A program made the translations under genes and the position numbers. Under the pieces are notes generated by a model, which searched no databases, was not told where the DNA came from, and saw only the letters and a list, made by a program, of their open reading frames with translations. From Christiangramia forsetii KT0803 (lineage in GTDB: Bacteria > Bacteroidota > Bacteroidia > Flavobacteriales > Flavobacteriaceae), in NCBI RefSeq assembly GCF_000060345.1, contig NC_008571.1:1-64000 (forward strand): DNA of 64,000 nt, written 5' to 3'. This document shows, one piece after another, positions 27,401-34,653 of this stretch (position 1 is its first letter; each line of letters begins with the position of its first letter).

Positions 27401-29257
27401 ATCCCCGTCGGTATCTGGATTCGTAGGATCGGTATTGATGTTATTTTCTTCATCATTGGTGAGTCCGTCATTATCCTGATCACAAGGTCCAGCAGTTGGA
27501 TCTGGATCGCAAGGATCTAATGGGTCTGAGTCTCCATCAACTTCATCACCGTCATTAATTCCATCTCCATCGGTATCCGGGTTATTTGGATCTGTTCCGA
27601 TATTGTCTTCCTCGTCATCATTTAAGCCATCGCCATCAGAATCATTCGGAGTAATTTCACAATTTTCATTATCCGGATTAGGATCACAAGGATCAAGCGG
27701 ATCGGATCCACCATCAACTTCATCACCGTCATTGATTCCATCGCCGTCGGTATCCGGATTCGTAGGATCGGTATTGATGTTATTTTCTTCATCATTGGTG
27801 AGTCCGTCGTTATCCTGATCACAAGGACCTGCAGTTGGATCCGGATCACAAGGATCTAATGGATCTGAACCATCATCTACTTCATCACCATCATTAATTC
27901 CGTCGCCATCGGTATCTGGATTCGTAGGATCGGTATTGATGTTATTTTCTTCATCATTGGTGAGTCCGTCGTTATCCTGATCGCAAGGACCTGCAGTTGG
28001 ATCCGGATCACAAGGATCAAGCGGATCGGATCCACCCTCAACTTCATCACCGTCATTGATTCCATCGCCATCGGTATCCGGGTCATTCGGATCTGTGCCG
28101 ATATTGTCTTCCTCTTCATTGGTAAGTCCATCATTATCATTATCCTGATTTCCTACGCATTCGCTAGTTAGAATGTTTACGTCATGAATATCTATGGATT
28201 GTTCAAGGGAAATATCTAAAAGAGCACTAAGACTTACTTCTACGCGATTGAAATCTGAGGGAGGGTCTATAGTAAGCGTGATTATTTCATTATTCTGAAG
28301 ACTTGTAAGAAGAGCTACATCCAAAAGATCATTGGCTGAAGTAGTAAATTCGTTACTACCGTTTAAGGATGCAGAAAACTCTAGATTTTGTAAAACCCCT
28401 ACTGAAACCAAAGAGCCATCCATCTTAAAGCTAATACTGAACTGATCATTTTCGGAATTATTCTCCAGATAAAAAAGCTGAGAAATTCTAGAAGCGACTC
28501 CGGCAGTTCCAAGACTTATCTGCGAAAATGAATTAAGGTTTTCATCAATAGCGAAATCTGGATTTTTAATTCCTGCATTGCCAAGATCTAAAACATCCAG
28601 GTTAATACCAGAAGCATCTCCAGAGGTAAAATTTGGTTTGTAGCATTCTGGGGCACTCTGTATATCATACAATGAATAATATACATCCATAGAATTTTCA
28701 TTGCTTAAACCCAGGATTCCTGCGGTAATATCTTCAATACGAATCCTGTTATATTCAGAATTTGGAGTTACTGCAGCATAAAAATTCCCTTCGCTGTCAC
28801 TAACAATTTTAAAATCATTGCTACTCTCGAAAGAATCTGTAGCGTAGGTTGCTAATACACTGTTATTAAACTTAGGTTGAATCTCAAAATAATGATTGCC
28901 TAGTATTAGAGTACTGGTAACATCAATGATTAACTCGCCTAAACTTCCCTGTAATAAAGAGTTAAGGATGTCATCTTGAAAATCTAAACGAATGTAAGAA
29001 GTTGTTCCTGAGGAGAGCGTTTCGGGATAACCCAATTCAAGGATCCCCGTTTCTGAACCAATACCCAATGCGATTCCTGCATCGGAATTTAACCTGGCGT
29101 AAGTCTCATTAAAATTTACAGCATTTTCAGGGTTGGTGACATTATCACTTGTAATAACAGAATTCGCAACCTCTTGTCCGTTTATTTCAAGAGTCGAGGT
29201 GAAAAAAGCGATAATTGACAACACAAAACAAAGCTGTCGAAAAGTAATTTTCAACAT
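24473..29257 (-). CDS. Giant T9SS adhesin with 18 thrombospondin type-3-like repeats
   Basis: This 1594-residue protein has a signal peptide (1-28), an N-terminal region with two similar halves of about 170 residues, 18 acidic calcium-binding units (370-1378; core DTDGDGINDGDEVDGGSDP, each with two Cys), a DUF11-like beta domain (about 1383-1500) and a gliding-motility-type C-terminal sorting domain starting near FSPNGDGMND (Ser1509) and ending GWIQVIR. The type-B sorting domain predicts export by the type IX system and display on the surface. The Asp/Asn pattern predicts binding of many Ca2+ ions, which would stiffen the stalk. It resembles SprB-type adhesins in plan. The PorP/SprF gene follows directly. 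Confidence 0.92.
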   Translation of the reverse strand: MLKITFRQLCFVLSIIAFFTSTLEINGQEVANSVITSDNVTNPENAVNFNETYARLNSDAGIALGIGSETGILELGYPETLSSGTTSYIRLDFQDDILNSLLQGSLGELIIDVTSTLILGNHYFEIQPKFNNSVLATYATDSFESSNDFKIVSDSEGNFYAAVTPNSEYNRIRIEDITAGILGLSNENSMDVYYSLYDIQSAPECYKPNFTSGDASGINLDVLDLGNAGIKNPDFAIDENLNSFSQISLGTAGVASRISQLFYLENNSENDQFSISFKMDGSLVSVGVLQNLEFSASLNGSNEFTTSANDLLDVALLTSLQNNEIITLTIDPPSDFNRVEVSLSALLDISLEQSIDIHDVNILTSECVGNQDNDNDGLTNEEEDNIGTDPNDPDTDGDGINDGDEVEGGSDPLDPCDPDPTAGPCDQDNDGLTNDEENNINTDPTNPDTDGDGINDGDEVDDGSDPLDPCDPDPTAGPCDQDNDGLTNDEENNINTDPTNPDTDGDGINDGDEVDGGSDPLDPCDPNPDNENCEITPNDSDGDGLNDDEEDNIGTDPNNPDTDGDGINDGDEVDGDSDPLDPCDPDPTAGPCDQDNDGLTNDEENNINTDPTNPDTDGDGINDGDEVDGGSDPLDPCDPDPTAGPCDQDNDGLTNDEENNINTDPTNPDTDGDGINDGDEVDGGSDPLDPCDPNPDNENCESEDNDQDNDGIDDEDENDIGTDPNDPDTDDDGINDGDEVDGGSDPLDPCDPDPTTGPCDQDDDGLTNDKENDINTDPTNPDTDGDGINDGNEVDNGSDPLDPCDPDPTAGPCDQDNDGLTNDEENNINTDPTNPDTDGDGINDGDEIEGGSDPLDPCDPDPTAGPCDQDNDGLTNDEENNINTDPTNPDTDGDGINDGDEVDGGSDPLDSCDPNPDNENCEITPNDSDGDGLTDDEEDTIGTDPHDPDTDGDGINDGDEVDGGSDPLDPCDPNPDNENCESEDNDQDNDGIDDEDENDIGTDPNDPDTDDDGINDGDEVDGGSDPLDPCDPNPTAGPCDQDNDGLTNDEENDLNTDPTNPDTDGDGINDGDEVDGGSDPLNPCDPDPTAGPCDQDNDGLTNDEENNINTDPTNPDTDDDGIDDGDEVDGGSDPLDPCDPNPDNENCEITPNDSDGDGLNDDEEDNIGTDPNDPDTDGDGINDGNEVDNGSDPLDPCDPDPTAGPCDQDKDGLTNDEENDLNTDPTNPDTDGDGINDGDEVNSGSNPLDPCDPNPDNENCESEDNDQDNDGIDDEDENDIGTDPNDPDTDDDGIDDGDEVDGGSDPLDPCDPNPDNENCESEDNDQDNDGIDDEDENDIGTDPNDPDTDDDGINDGDEVDGGSDPLDPCDPNPDNENCDKFANLTVLKTVDLMTPAIGQMVTFTIKVANNGELDASNIIIQENIQSGFKHLESLATHGTYNHITGEWKIDTLEMNSMAELVVKLEILENGIYENMAFLRNSTPNDEKESDNMSIVQLDPLCIRVFNQFSPNGDGMNDLFAINCIQNFPKNNLKIFNRHGNKVFETSGYNNTWNGTSNTGFSVGDNKKIPNGTYFYILDLGDGSPLMEGWIQVIR
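25125..28150 (-). repeat. 3-kb coding tandem repeat array (TSP3-like units)
   Basis: About 18 units of roughly 150-185 bp encode the calcium-binding repeats. The spacers fall into three classes: A (DPDPTAGPCDQDNDG), B (NPDNENCEITPNDSDGDG) and C (NPDNENCESEDNDQDNDG). In protein order after unit 1 they run A A B A A C A A A B C A A B A C C. Neighbouring copies are nearly identical in DNA. The reverse strand shows long Ser-rich frames that only mirror the repeat. Confidence 0.9.
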
Positions 29258-29702
29258 AAGTTCGAGATTTAAATGTTAGACATTTTATCTCAATCCAGTA
29301 GGGTAAACTGAGAACTTAATAGTTACTTTAATTTAAAAGTCACTATACAACGATTTGTTTGTTTGATTTTTTTGAAGGTAATAAAAATACTACAAAATAT
29401 TCATTTGTATTAATCATATAATGTTAAAAATATGAGAAAAATATATAAAAAATCCATTAAATAGACGTAATACTCTAGTTTTAGGAAATTATGGGTATTA
29501 TTTCATAAAAAATAGATGTAAATATATTGTGTATTTTATCGTCAAATAATGCTGTTTATGAAATTTTGGATTTAAAAATGGTAACTCTGGTACAGCTTAT
29601 TCAAAGTATCGGTATCAGCAGAATTTATATGGGTGATTTTTTGCGCCATGGTCTTTAATCTGATAAAAATTTTCAAAAGGGATCCAGCTACCTAAATTTT
29701 GG
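29258..29702. other. 445-bp intergenic region between adhesin and ZntA-like gene
   Basis: Very AT-rich upstream of the adhesin. The 29575-29700 part is less biased and on the minus strand holds short frames (for instance an ATG at 29653 giving 25 codons, MAQKITHINSADTDTLNKLY...) that I cannot assign; they may be a gene remnant. No terminator hairpin or clear promoter was found. Confidence 0.4.
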
Positions 29703-31673
29703 TTAATCCCACTTCATCTTCTGTAAACGTACTGCATTCAATATTGCCAGCAAAGCCACACCAACATCCGCAAAAACAGCTTCCCACATCGTGGCGAGGC
29801 CACCTGCACCTAGGATAAGTACAATGATTTTCACCCCAAACGCCAGTCCAATATTCTGCCAAACAATACGTCTGGTGGAGCGACCAATTTTTATAGCCCT
29901 TGCAATCTTACTTGGTTGATCGGTCTGGATAATAACATCCGCCGTTTCAATGGCGACATCACTTCCTAAACCACCCATTGCGATACCTACATCACTTGCT
30001 GCCAGTACTGGCGCATCGTTGATCCCATCGCCAATAAAGGCGACTTGCGTATCCAGCTGTTTTTTGAGCTCTTCGACCTCGTTCAGCTTATCTTCTGGTA
30101 ATAACCCACCTTTTGCCCAATCTATTCCCAGTTCCTTTGATACTTGTTGCGTAATGGAATCTTTATCACCTGAGAGCATGATAATTTTGGAAATTCCCGA
30201 TTTCCTAATTTGTTCAATCGCCTGATGGGCATCCTCTTTCAATTCATCAGCAATGGTTACGTAGCCGGCAAATTTCCCATCAATAGATACCATCACGATA
30301 GATTCAACAATATCGCTAGTTTCTTTGGAAACTTCTATACTGTTTGCGGTTATTAATGCTTTATTCCCAACCAGGACAGTTTTTTTGTTTACAGTTCCTT
30401 TTAGACCTTTTCCGGCAATTTCAGAAACCTCATTTGCATCAAAATCGGCTCCTTTAGCTTTATACTCCAAAATCGCTTTAGCAATGGGATGGGTAGATTG
30501 TTCTTCCATCGCCATTAAATATTGCATAAATTCCGCTTCAGAAAAAGCCTGATTCTTGACCACTACTTCTTTGATCTTAAAAACCCCTTTGGTGACCGTT
30601 CCTGTTTTGTCCATTACTACGGTATTCACTTTGGTCATGGCATCCAGGAAGGAAGCACCTTTGAACAGAATTCCATTTCGAGAGGCAGCGCCCAATCCGC
30701 CAAAATATCCGAGGGGAATAGAAATAACCAGCGCACAGGGACAGGAAATTACCAGGAATATAAGAGCTCTATATAGCCAGTCTTCAAAAACATAATTTTC
30801 AACAAAGAAATAAGGGAGGAAGGTCAAACCAATGGCAAGAAAAACAACGATAGGTGTATAGATCCTGGCGAATTTCCTAATAAATAATTCGGTTTTGGAT
30901 TTACGGGCGGTGGCATTCTGCACCATATCCAGAATCCGGGCAATAGAGCTATCTTTAAATTCTTTGGTAGTTTCAATTTCAATAACGCCATCCAGATTAA
31001 TGCTTCCCGCAAAAACTTTGTCACCTTTGGCAATAGTATCGGGTTTGCTTTCACCGGTTAAGGCGGCGGTATTAAAAGAACCTTTTTCAGAAAGCAATAT
31101 TCCATCAAGGGGCACTTTTTCCCCCACCCGAACCTGGATTTTCTCGCCAATCTCCACGGTTTCAGGATTTACCGAAACATAATCTTCATCCCGATATACC
31201 AGGGCTTCATTAGGACGAACGTCCAACAGGGCTTTAATATTTCCCTTGGCGCGATTTACCGCGGCATTCTGAAACAATTCACCCACCGCATAAAAGAGCA
31301 TTACGGCCACGCCTTCGGGATATTCGCCTATGGCAAAAGCCCCTAGGGTGGCTATGGACATTAATAGGAATTCCGTGAAGAAATCACCATTCCTAATACT
31401 GTTCCATCCTTCCCTGATTACCGGGAAACCCACCGGGATGTATGCCACAACATACCATATAATGCGGACCCAACCCTTGAAAAATGGAAAAGCATCAAAG
31501 TAATCGATGGCAATTCCCACAATCAGCATTACAAAGCTGAAAATAGCTGGTAAATAGGTCCTAAATTTGGATAACTCTTCCGGGCTGGTATGGTTGTGAC
31601 CATCGTTGTGAGTGTGCTCTCCTGAATGTTCTTCGGTAGTGATGTCCCGTAGGTTGAGTTTTTTCTTTTTCAT
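29703..31673 (-). CDS. zntA: Zn/Cd/Pb-type P1B ATPase
   Basis: A 656-residue P-type ATPase with a His-rich N-terminus (EHSGEHTHNDGHNH) in place of a ferredoxin-like HMA domain. It has the TGES actuator motif, the membrane metal site SCPCALVIS (Cys311-Pro-Cys313), the phosphorylation site DKTGT (Asp355), the STHP nucleotide-domain motif and the hinge GDGINDAP. CPC with a late Asp in DVGVALLA fits the P1B-2 group exporting Zn2+, Cd2+ and Pb2+. I chose the ATG at 31673, 4 bp after the CzcD stop, because an upstream extension would run through that gene. Confidence 0.9.
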   Translation of the reverse strand: MKKKKLNLRDITTEEHSGEHTHNDGHNHTSPEELSKFRTYLPAIFSFVMLIVGIAIDYFDAFPFFKGWVRIIWYVVAYIPVGFPVIREGWNSIRNGDFFTEFLLMSIATLGAFAIGEYPEGVAVMLFYAVGELFQNAAVNRAKGNIKALLDVRPNEALVYRDEDYVSVNPETVEIGEKIQVRVGEKVPLDGILLSEKGSFNTAALTGESKPDTIAKGDKVFAGSINLDGVIEIETTKEFKDSSIARILDMVQNATARKSKTELFIRKFARIYTPIVVFLAIGLTFLPYFFVENYVFEDWLYRALIFLVISCPCALVISIPLGYFGGLGAASRNGILFKGASFLDAMTKVNTVVMDKTGTVTKGVFKIKEVVVKNQAFSEAEFMQYLMAMEEQSTHPIAKAILEYKAKGADFDANEVSEIAGKGLKGTVNKKTVLVGNKALITANSIEVSKETSDIVESIVMVSIDGKFAGYVTIADELKEDAHQAIEQIRKSGISKIIMLSGDKDSITQQVSKELGIDWAKGGLLPEDKLNEVEELKKQLDTQVAFIGDGINDAPVLAASDVGIAMGGLGSDVAIETADVIIQTDQPSKIARAIKIGRSTRRIVWQNIGLAFGVKIIVLILGAGGLATMWEAVFADVGVALLAILNAVRLQKMKWD

Positions 31674-31677
31674 TTTT

Positions 31678-32565
31678 TTATCCTTGATTATCGTTAAGGC
31701 TACAGGTTTCCTCGTCCAATTCGGTTTCAATGGTATAATGATCAAAATTATAGTCTTTCAAAATATTCCGAATCTTTTCTTTTATGGTGATTATCTGGCC
31801 GAGTTCCTTAATATTATTCAATTTAATATGGCTGGTAAAAACATGGTGCTCTCCTTCTAAAGACCATAGATGTGTATGATGTAGGGAACTAACATTTTCA
31901 ATTTCCCTGATTTTTGATTTTATTTCATCAAGATCAATATCCTTGGGAACACCTTGTAAAAAAACAAACAGCGTATCTTTTAATCTTATTATGACGTTGT
32001 AAAGGATATACAATGTGATTAATAATGACAGTGCAGGGTCGAGATAATGAATATCTTTAAAGTACAATACAATGGCAACTATTAAAACGGCCACCCAGCC
32101 CAGAACATCTTCCAGTAAGTGCCAGGACACCACTTTTTCGTTCATAGATTTCCCACCACTCAATTTGTAGGCGGCATAACCATTAACGGCCACACCGACA
32201 ATGGCAAAAATGATCATTCCCTGCGCATCAGAATGTTGAGGCTCTAAAATCCTGCCCACCGCTTCATAAATAACATACACAGAACCGGCGATAAGTACCA
32301 CACTATTGATAAGTGCCCCCAAAAGCGAAAACCTACGATAGCCAAAAGAGAATTGTGCATTGGCACCTTGTTTGGATTTTTTGTCCAGATACCACGATGT
32401 TCCCAGGGAAAGGCTGTCTCCCAGATCGTGGACGGCATCAGAAATTATGGCGATACTGTTAACATACATACCGCCAATAAATTCCAGGATGGTAAATGCC
32501 AGATTGAGAAAAAATGCCAGTTTCAGGTTTTTACCAGATTGCTTATGTGAATGCTCGTGTGCCAT
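31678..32565 (-). CDS. czcD: Cation diffusion facilitator (CzcD-like)
   Basis: This 295-residue inner-membrane protein has a His-rich start (MAHEHSHKQSG), six helices, the metal-site motif DAVHDLGDS in helix 2 and HLLEDVLGW in helix 5 (the HxxxD site typical of Zn2+/Cd2+ carriers), and a cytoplasmic C-terminal domain with HHTHLWSLEGEHHV. It exchanges cytoplasmic divalent metal for protons. Start and stop abut the neighbouring genes (0 and 4 bp), so it is in one operon with the SpoIIAA-like and ATPase genes. Confidence 0.92.
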   Translation of the reverse strand: MAHEHSHKQSGKNLKLAFFLNLAFTILEFIGGMYVNSIAIISDAVHDLGDSLSLGTSWYLDKKSKQGANAQFSFGYRRFSLLGALINSVVLIAGSVYVIYEAVGRILEPQHSDAQGMIIFAIVGVAVNGYAAYKLSGGKSMNEKVVSWHLLEDVLGWVAVLIVAIVLYFKDIHYLDPALSLLITLYILYNVIIRLKDTLFVFLQGVPKDIDLDEIKSKIREIENVSSLHHTHLWSLEGEHHVFTSHIKLNNIKELGQIITIKEKIRNILKDYNFDHYTIETELDEETCSLNDNQG

Positions 32566-32922
32566 CTACAACTGAATCCATTTCTTTGCCCGCTCTTTTT
32601 CTTCTATTTCGAAGAACTTTATATCGGCATTGGTAAAGGGTTTCATTAATTGTGTCATCCAATCCTGCCATTCGGAATCTCCAACCATGGCAATTTTTTC
32701 ATAATCGCTGGCGTGTTTGGAATCCATTTTTAAATCTTCCCAGAAGCCTTTTGCACTCCATCCATCAAAATCGTTCATTTCAAAATACCACCTAAGTTTA
32801 TTGTTCGTCTCAAGGATTTCGTGGATTTTCGCATGCAATAATTCTATTTCTTCTTCGGAAAGCTTACCATCTATGACCGTGGCCAAAAGCTTGTCTTGTT
32901 TTAAATCAATAAACTGTAACAC
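32566..32922 (-). CDS. SpoIIAA-like (STAS-fold) protein in the metal operon
   Basis: The 118-residue protein matches the SpoIIAA-like family: an N-terminal beta strand, LSEEEIELLHAKIHEI helix, LRWYFEMNDFDGW strand and a KIAMVGDSEWQDWM segment, ending KERAKKWI. These STAS-fold proteins lack a known enzyme activity; some bind lipids. It abuts the CzcD start codon directly, so it is part of the metal operon. A second, doubled member of the same family lies at 60634-61386. Confidence 0.8.
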   Translation of the reverse strand: MLQFIDLKQDKLLATVIDGKLSEEEIELLHAKIHEILETNNKLRWYFEMNDFDGWSAKGFWEDLKMDSKHASDYEKIAMVGDSEWQDWMTQLMKPFTNADIKFFEIEEKERAKKWIQL

Positions 32923-32982
32923 TTAATCTTTTTTTTAAATTGATTATAAAATAATTAAAATCACGATGTAACCGCAGTGCAT

Positions 32983-33402
32983 TTATTGGCCGCTACATTT
33001 CTCGCATATACCTTTCACCACCAAATTCGCATCTTCTGCGATATAGGCACTAGGCAGATTTATATTTGGTATTTTTTGCTCAGTCAAACATATTGTTTCA
33101 TCACAATTACTACAGTGAAAATGCAAATGCAAATCATGATTAAGTTCACAATTACAGCCCGCCTCACATAAGGCGTATTTTGAAATATTGGTGCCGTCAT
33201 CTATCTGATGTACAATCCCGTTTTCTTCAAAGGTTTTAATGGTACGATATAATGTGGTACGTTCCGCTTTTGAGAAAGCATTCTCAATATCAGATAAGGC
33301 GACTGCGATCTCCTTTTCAGCCATAAATTTATAGATGAGGATACGCATTGCCGTTGGGCGTACATTTCTGTCTTGTAATGTTTTTTCTATTTCGGTCATC
33401 AT
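32983..33402 (-). CDS. Fur-family metal-responsive repressor
   Basis: The 139-residue protein has the Fur winged helix (ERTTLYRTIKTFEENGIV near 47-64), a His-rich metal site (NHDLHLHFHC, 88-97) and two structural Zn CxxC pairs (Cys97/Cys100 and Cys133/Cys136). Fur, Zur and related subtypes share these features, but the context of Zn/Cd/Co efflux genes suggests a zinc or similar divalent-metal sensor. It lies inside the operon, about 60 bp from each neighbour. No operator was identified by eye. Confidence 0.85.
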   Translation of the reverse strand: MMTEIEKTLQDRNVRPTAMRILIYKFMAEKEIAVALSDIENAFSKAERTTLYRTIKTFEENGIVHQIDDGTNISKYALCEAGCNCELNHDLHLHFHCSNCDETICLTEQKIPNINLPSAYIAEDANLVVKGICEKCSGQ

Positions 33403-33462
33403 TTTTATAAATCTTTGTTGCGGCTACATGTAAATTAACTTGGCGGTGGACCTTTTGTAAAT

Positions 33463-34647
33463 CTAATGACCATGCCCTCCTTCTCCTTTTTGCATTTCTG
33501 CCATAAGATAATAGGCATTGTTATAAGCAATTTCTGTATCCTTCGGAATGTTTCTTAACAGATCTACCTGGATCCAACCGGAATCTTCGGTGCCTGTCTT
33601 TACTTCAACCGGTTTAAAGCTCCAGTCTTTTCCTTCTGCTTCTACCGTAAAAATAAAATATTTGCCATTGTTGCGTACCACGGCATCTTCCGGTAAAGCA
33701 GTGATCTTGTTATCCTCCACCAGAATACGTCCTCTAACGTACATTCCCGGAATAAGGTTTTCGGGTTTGTTGTTGATCTCTGCATGGGCATGCAGGGCTT
33801 TAGGATCGTCTTCAAAAGTTTTACTTATCGATAAAATTCTGGCTGTCAATTCGGTTCCCGGAAGGGATTCCACGGTAAACTTAACCGTTTGTCCCTGTTG
33901 TACCCTGGAAACATCTTTTTCAAATACCATTAGATCTACGTGCACATGATGTGTGTTCACGATCTCAAAAAGACTGGTTTGAGCTTCTACAAACTGCCCA
34001 GTTTTTACATTTACCTTTTGAACCGCACCTTCTATAGGACTTACTAAAGGAACGTTTCTTTGTATGTTTCCATCTAAAATTGTGGAGGGATTAAGATTTA
34101 AGATTTCCACCTGTGATCTCAGACCTCTATATCTTCCCTGCGCACTTTTTAAAGCGGCTTCAGATCTTTGAAATAATTCTCCCGAACCAACACCGGCATT
34201 ATACAATTTTTCCTGTCGGTTAAATTCCTTTTCCTTTAATTCAAAATCATTGTAAGCATTTAGAAAATCACTTTGTAGTTTGATAATATCAGGATGGGTT
34301 ATATAGGCAAGCACTTGTCCTTTCTTTACATCTTCACCCTCTATTACCAGGATCCTGGTAATATTTGCACCAAAAACTGTGGTGACACGAGCTTCACTTT
34401 GTGGTGGAACTTCCAGCTCACCATTAACTTCTACGTAGCCGCTCATCACCCTTTTTGTAAGAGTGTCTTTTTTAATTCCCAGTGCATCAAACTGCGCCTG
34501 ATTCAACATCACTTCCTGAACAGGAGCTTTTGAAATTGTATCGTTCTGTATAGAAGCCGTTTTAATGTCCTCAGCTTCTTTTTTATCCCCGCACGAGAAG
34601 AAAATCCAGAGCGGAAGTGTAAGTAATATTATCCTTTTTATTTTCAT
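33463..34647 (-). CDS. czcB: RND periplasmic adaptor lipoprotein (CzcB-like)
   Basis: The 394-residue membrane-fusion protein has a lipobox ending at Cys19 (WIFFSC), a barrel-sandwich hybrid split by a coiled-coil hairpin (about 130-190; LKEKEFNRQEKLYNAG), a beta-barrel (EKDVSRVQQGQTV) and a C-terminal GGHGH tail that may bind metal. It would join the CzcA pump to its outer-membrane channel. Its start lies 6 bp after the stop of the RND gene. Confidence 0.9.
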   Translation of the reverse strand: MKIKRIILLTLPLWIFFSCGDKKEAEDIKTASIQNDTISKAPVQEVMLNQAQFDALGIKKDTLTKRVMSGYVEVNGELEVPPQSEARVTTVFGANITRILVIEGEDVKKGQVLAYITHPDIIKLQSDFLNAYNDFELKEKEFNRQEKLYNAGVGSGELFQRSEAALKSAQGRYRGLRSQVEILNLNPSTILDGNIQRNVPLVSPIEGAVQKVNVKTGQFVEAQTSLFEIVNTHHVHVDLMVFEKDVSRVQQGQTVKFTVESLPGTELTARILSISKTFEDDPKALHAHAEINNKPENLIPGMYVRGRILVEDNKITALPEDAVVRNNGKYFIFTVEAEGKDWSFKPVEVKTGTEDSGWIQVDLLRNIPKDTEIAYNNAYYLMAEMQKGEGGHGH

Positions 34648-34653
34648 TTTGGT

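Noticed and set aside
25197-27818. Long Ser/Pro-rich frames on the plus strand within the adhesin
   Set aside because: They are the mirror of the Asp/Gly-rich repeat on the minus strand and recur with the same period. No start context or family supports them.
25125-28150. Regular direct repeats that could suggest a CRISPR array
   Set aside because: The repeat unit is a continuous in-frame coding sequence with conserved spacers, and there are no cas genes nearby.
31674-31745. Longer N-terminus of the ZntA-like ATPase
   Set aside because: The extra 24 residues overlap the end of czcD; the ATG at 31673 fits the operon spacing and the Lys-rich start.
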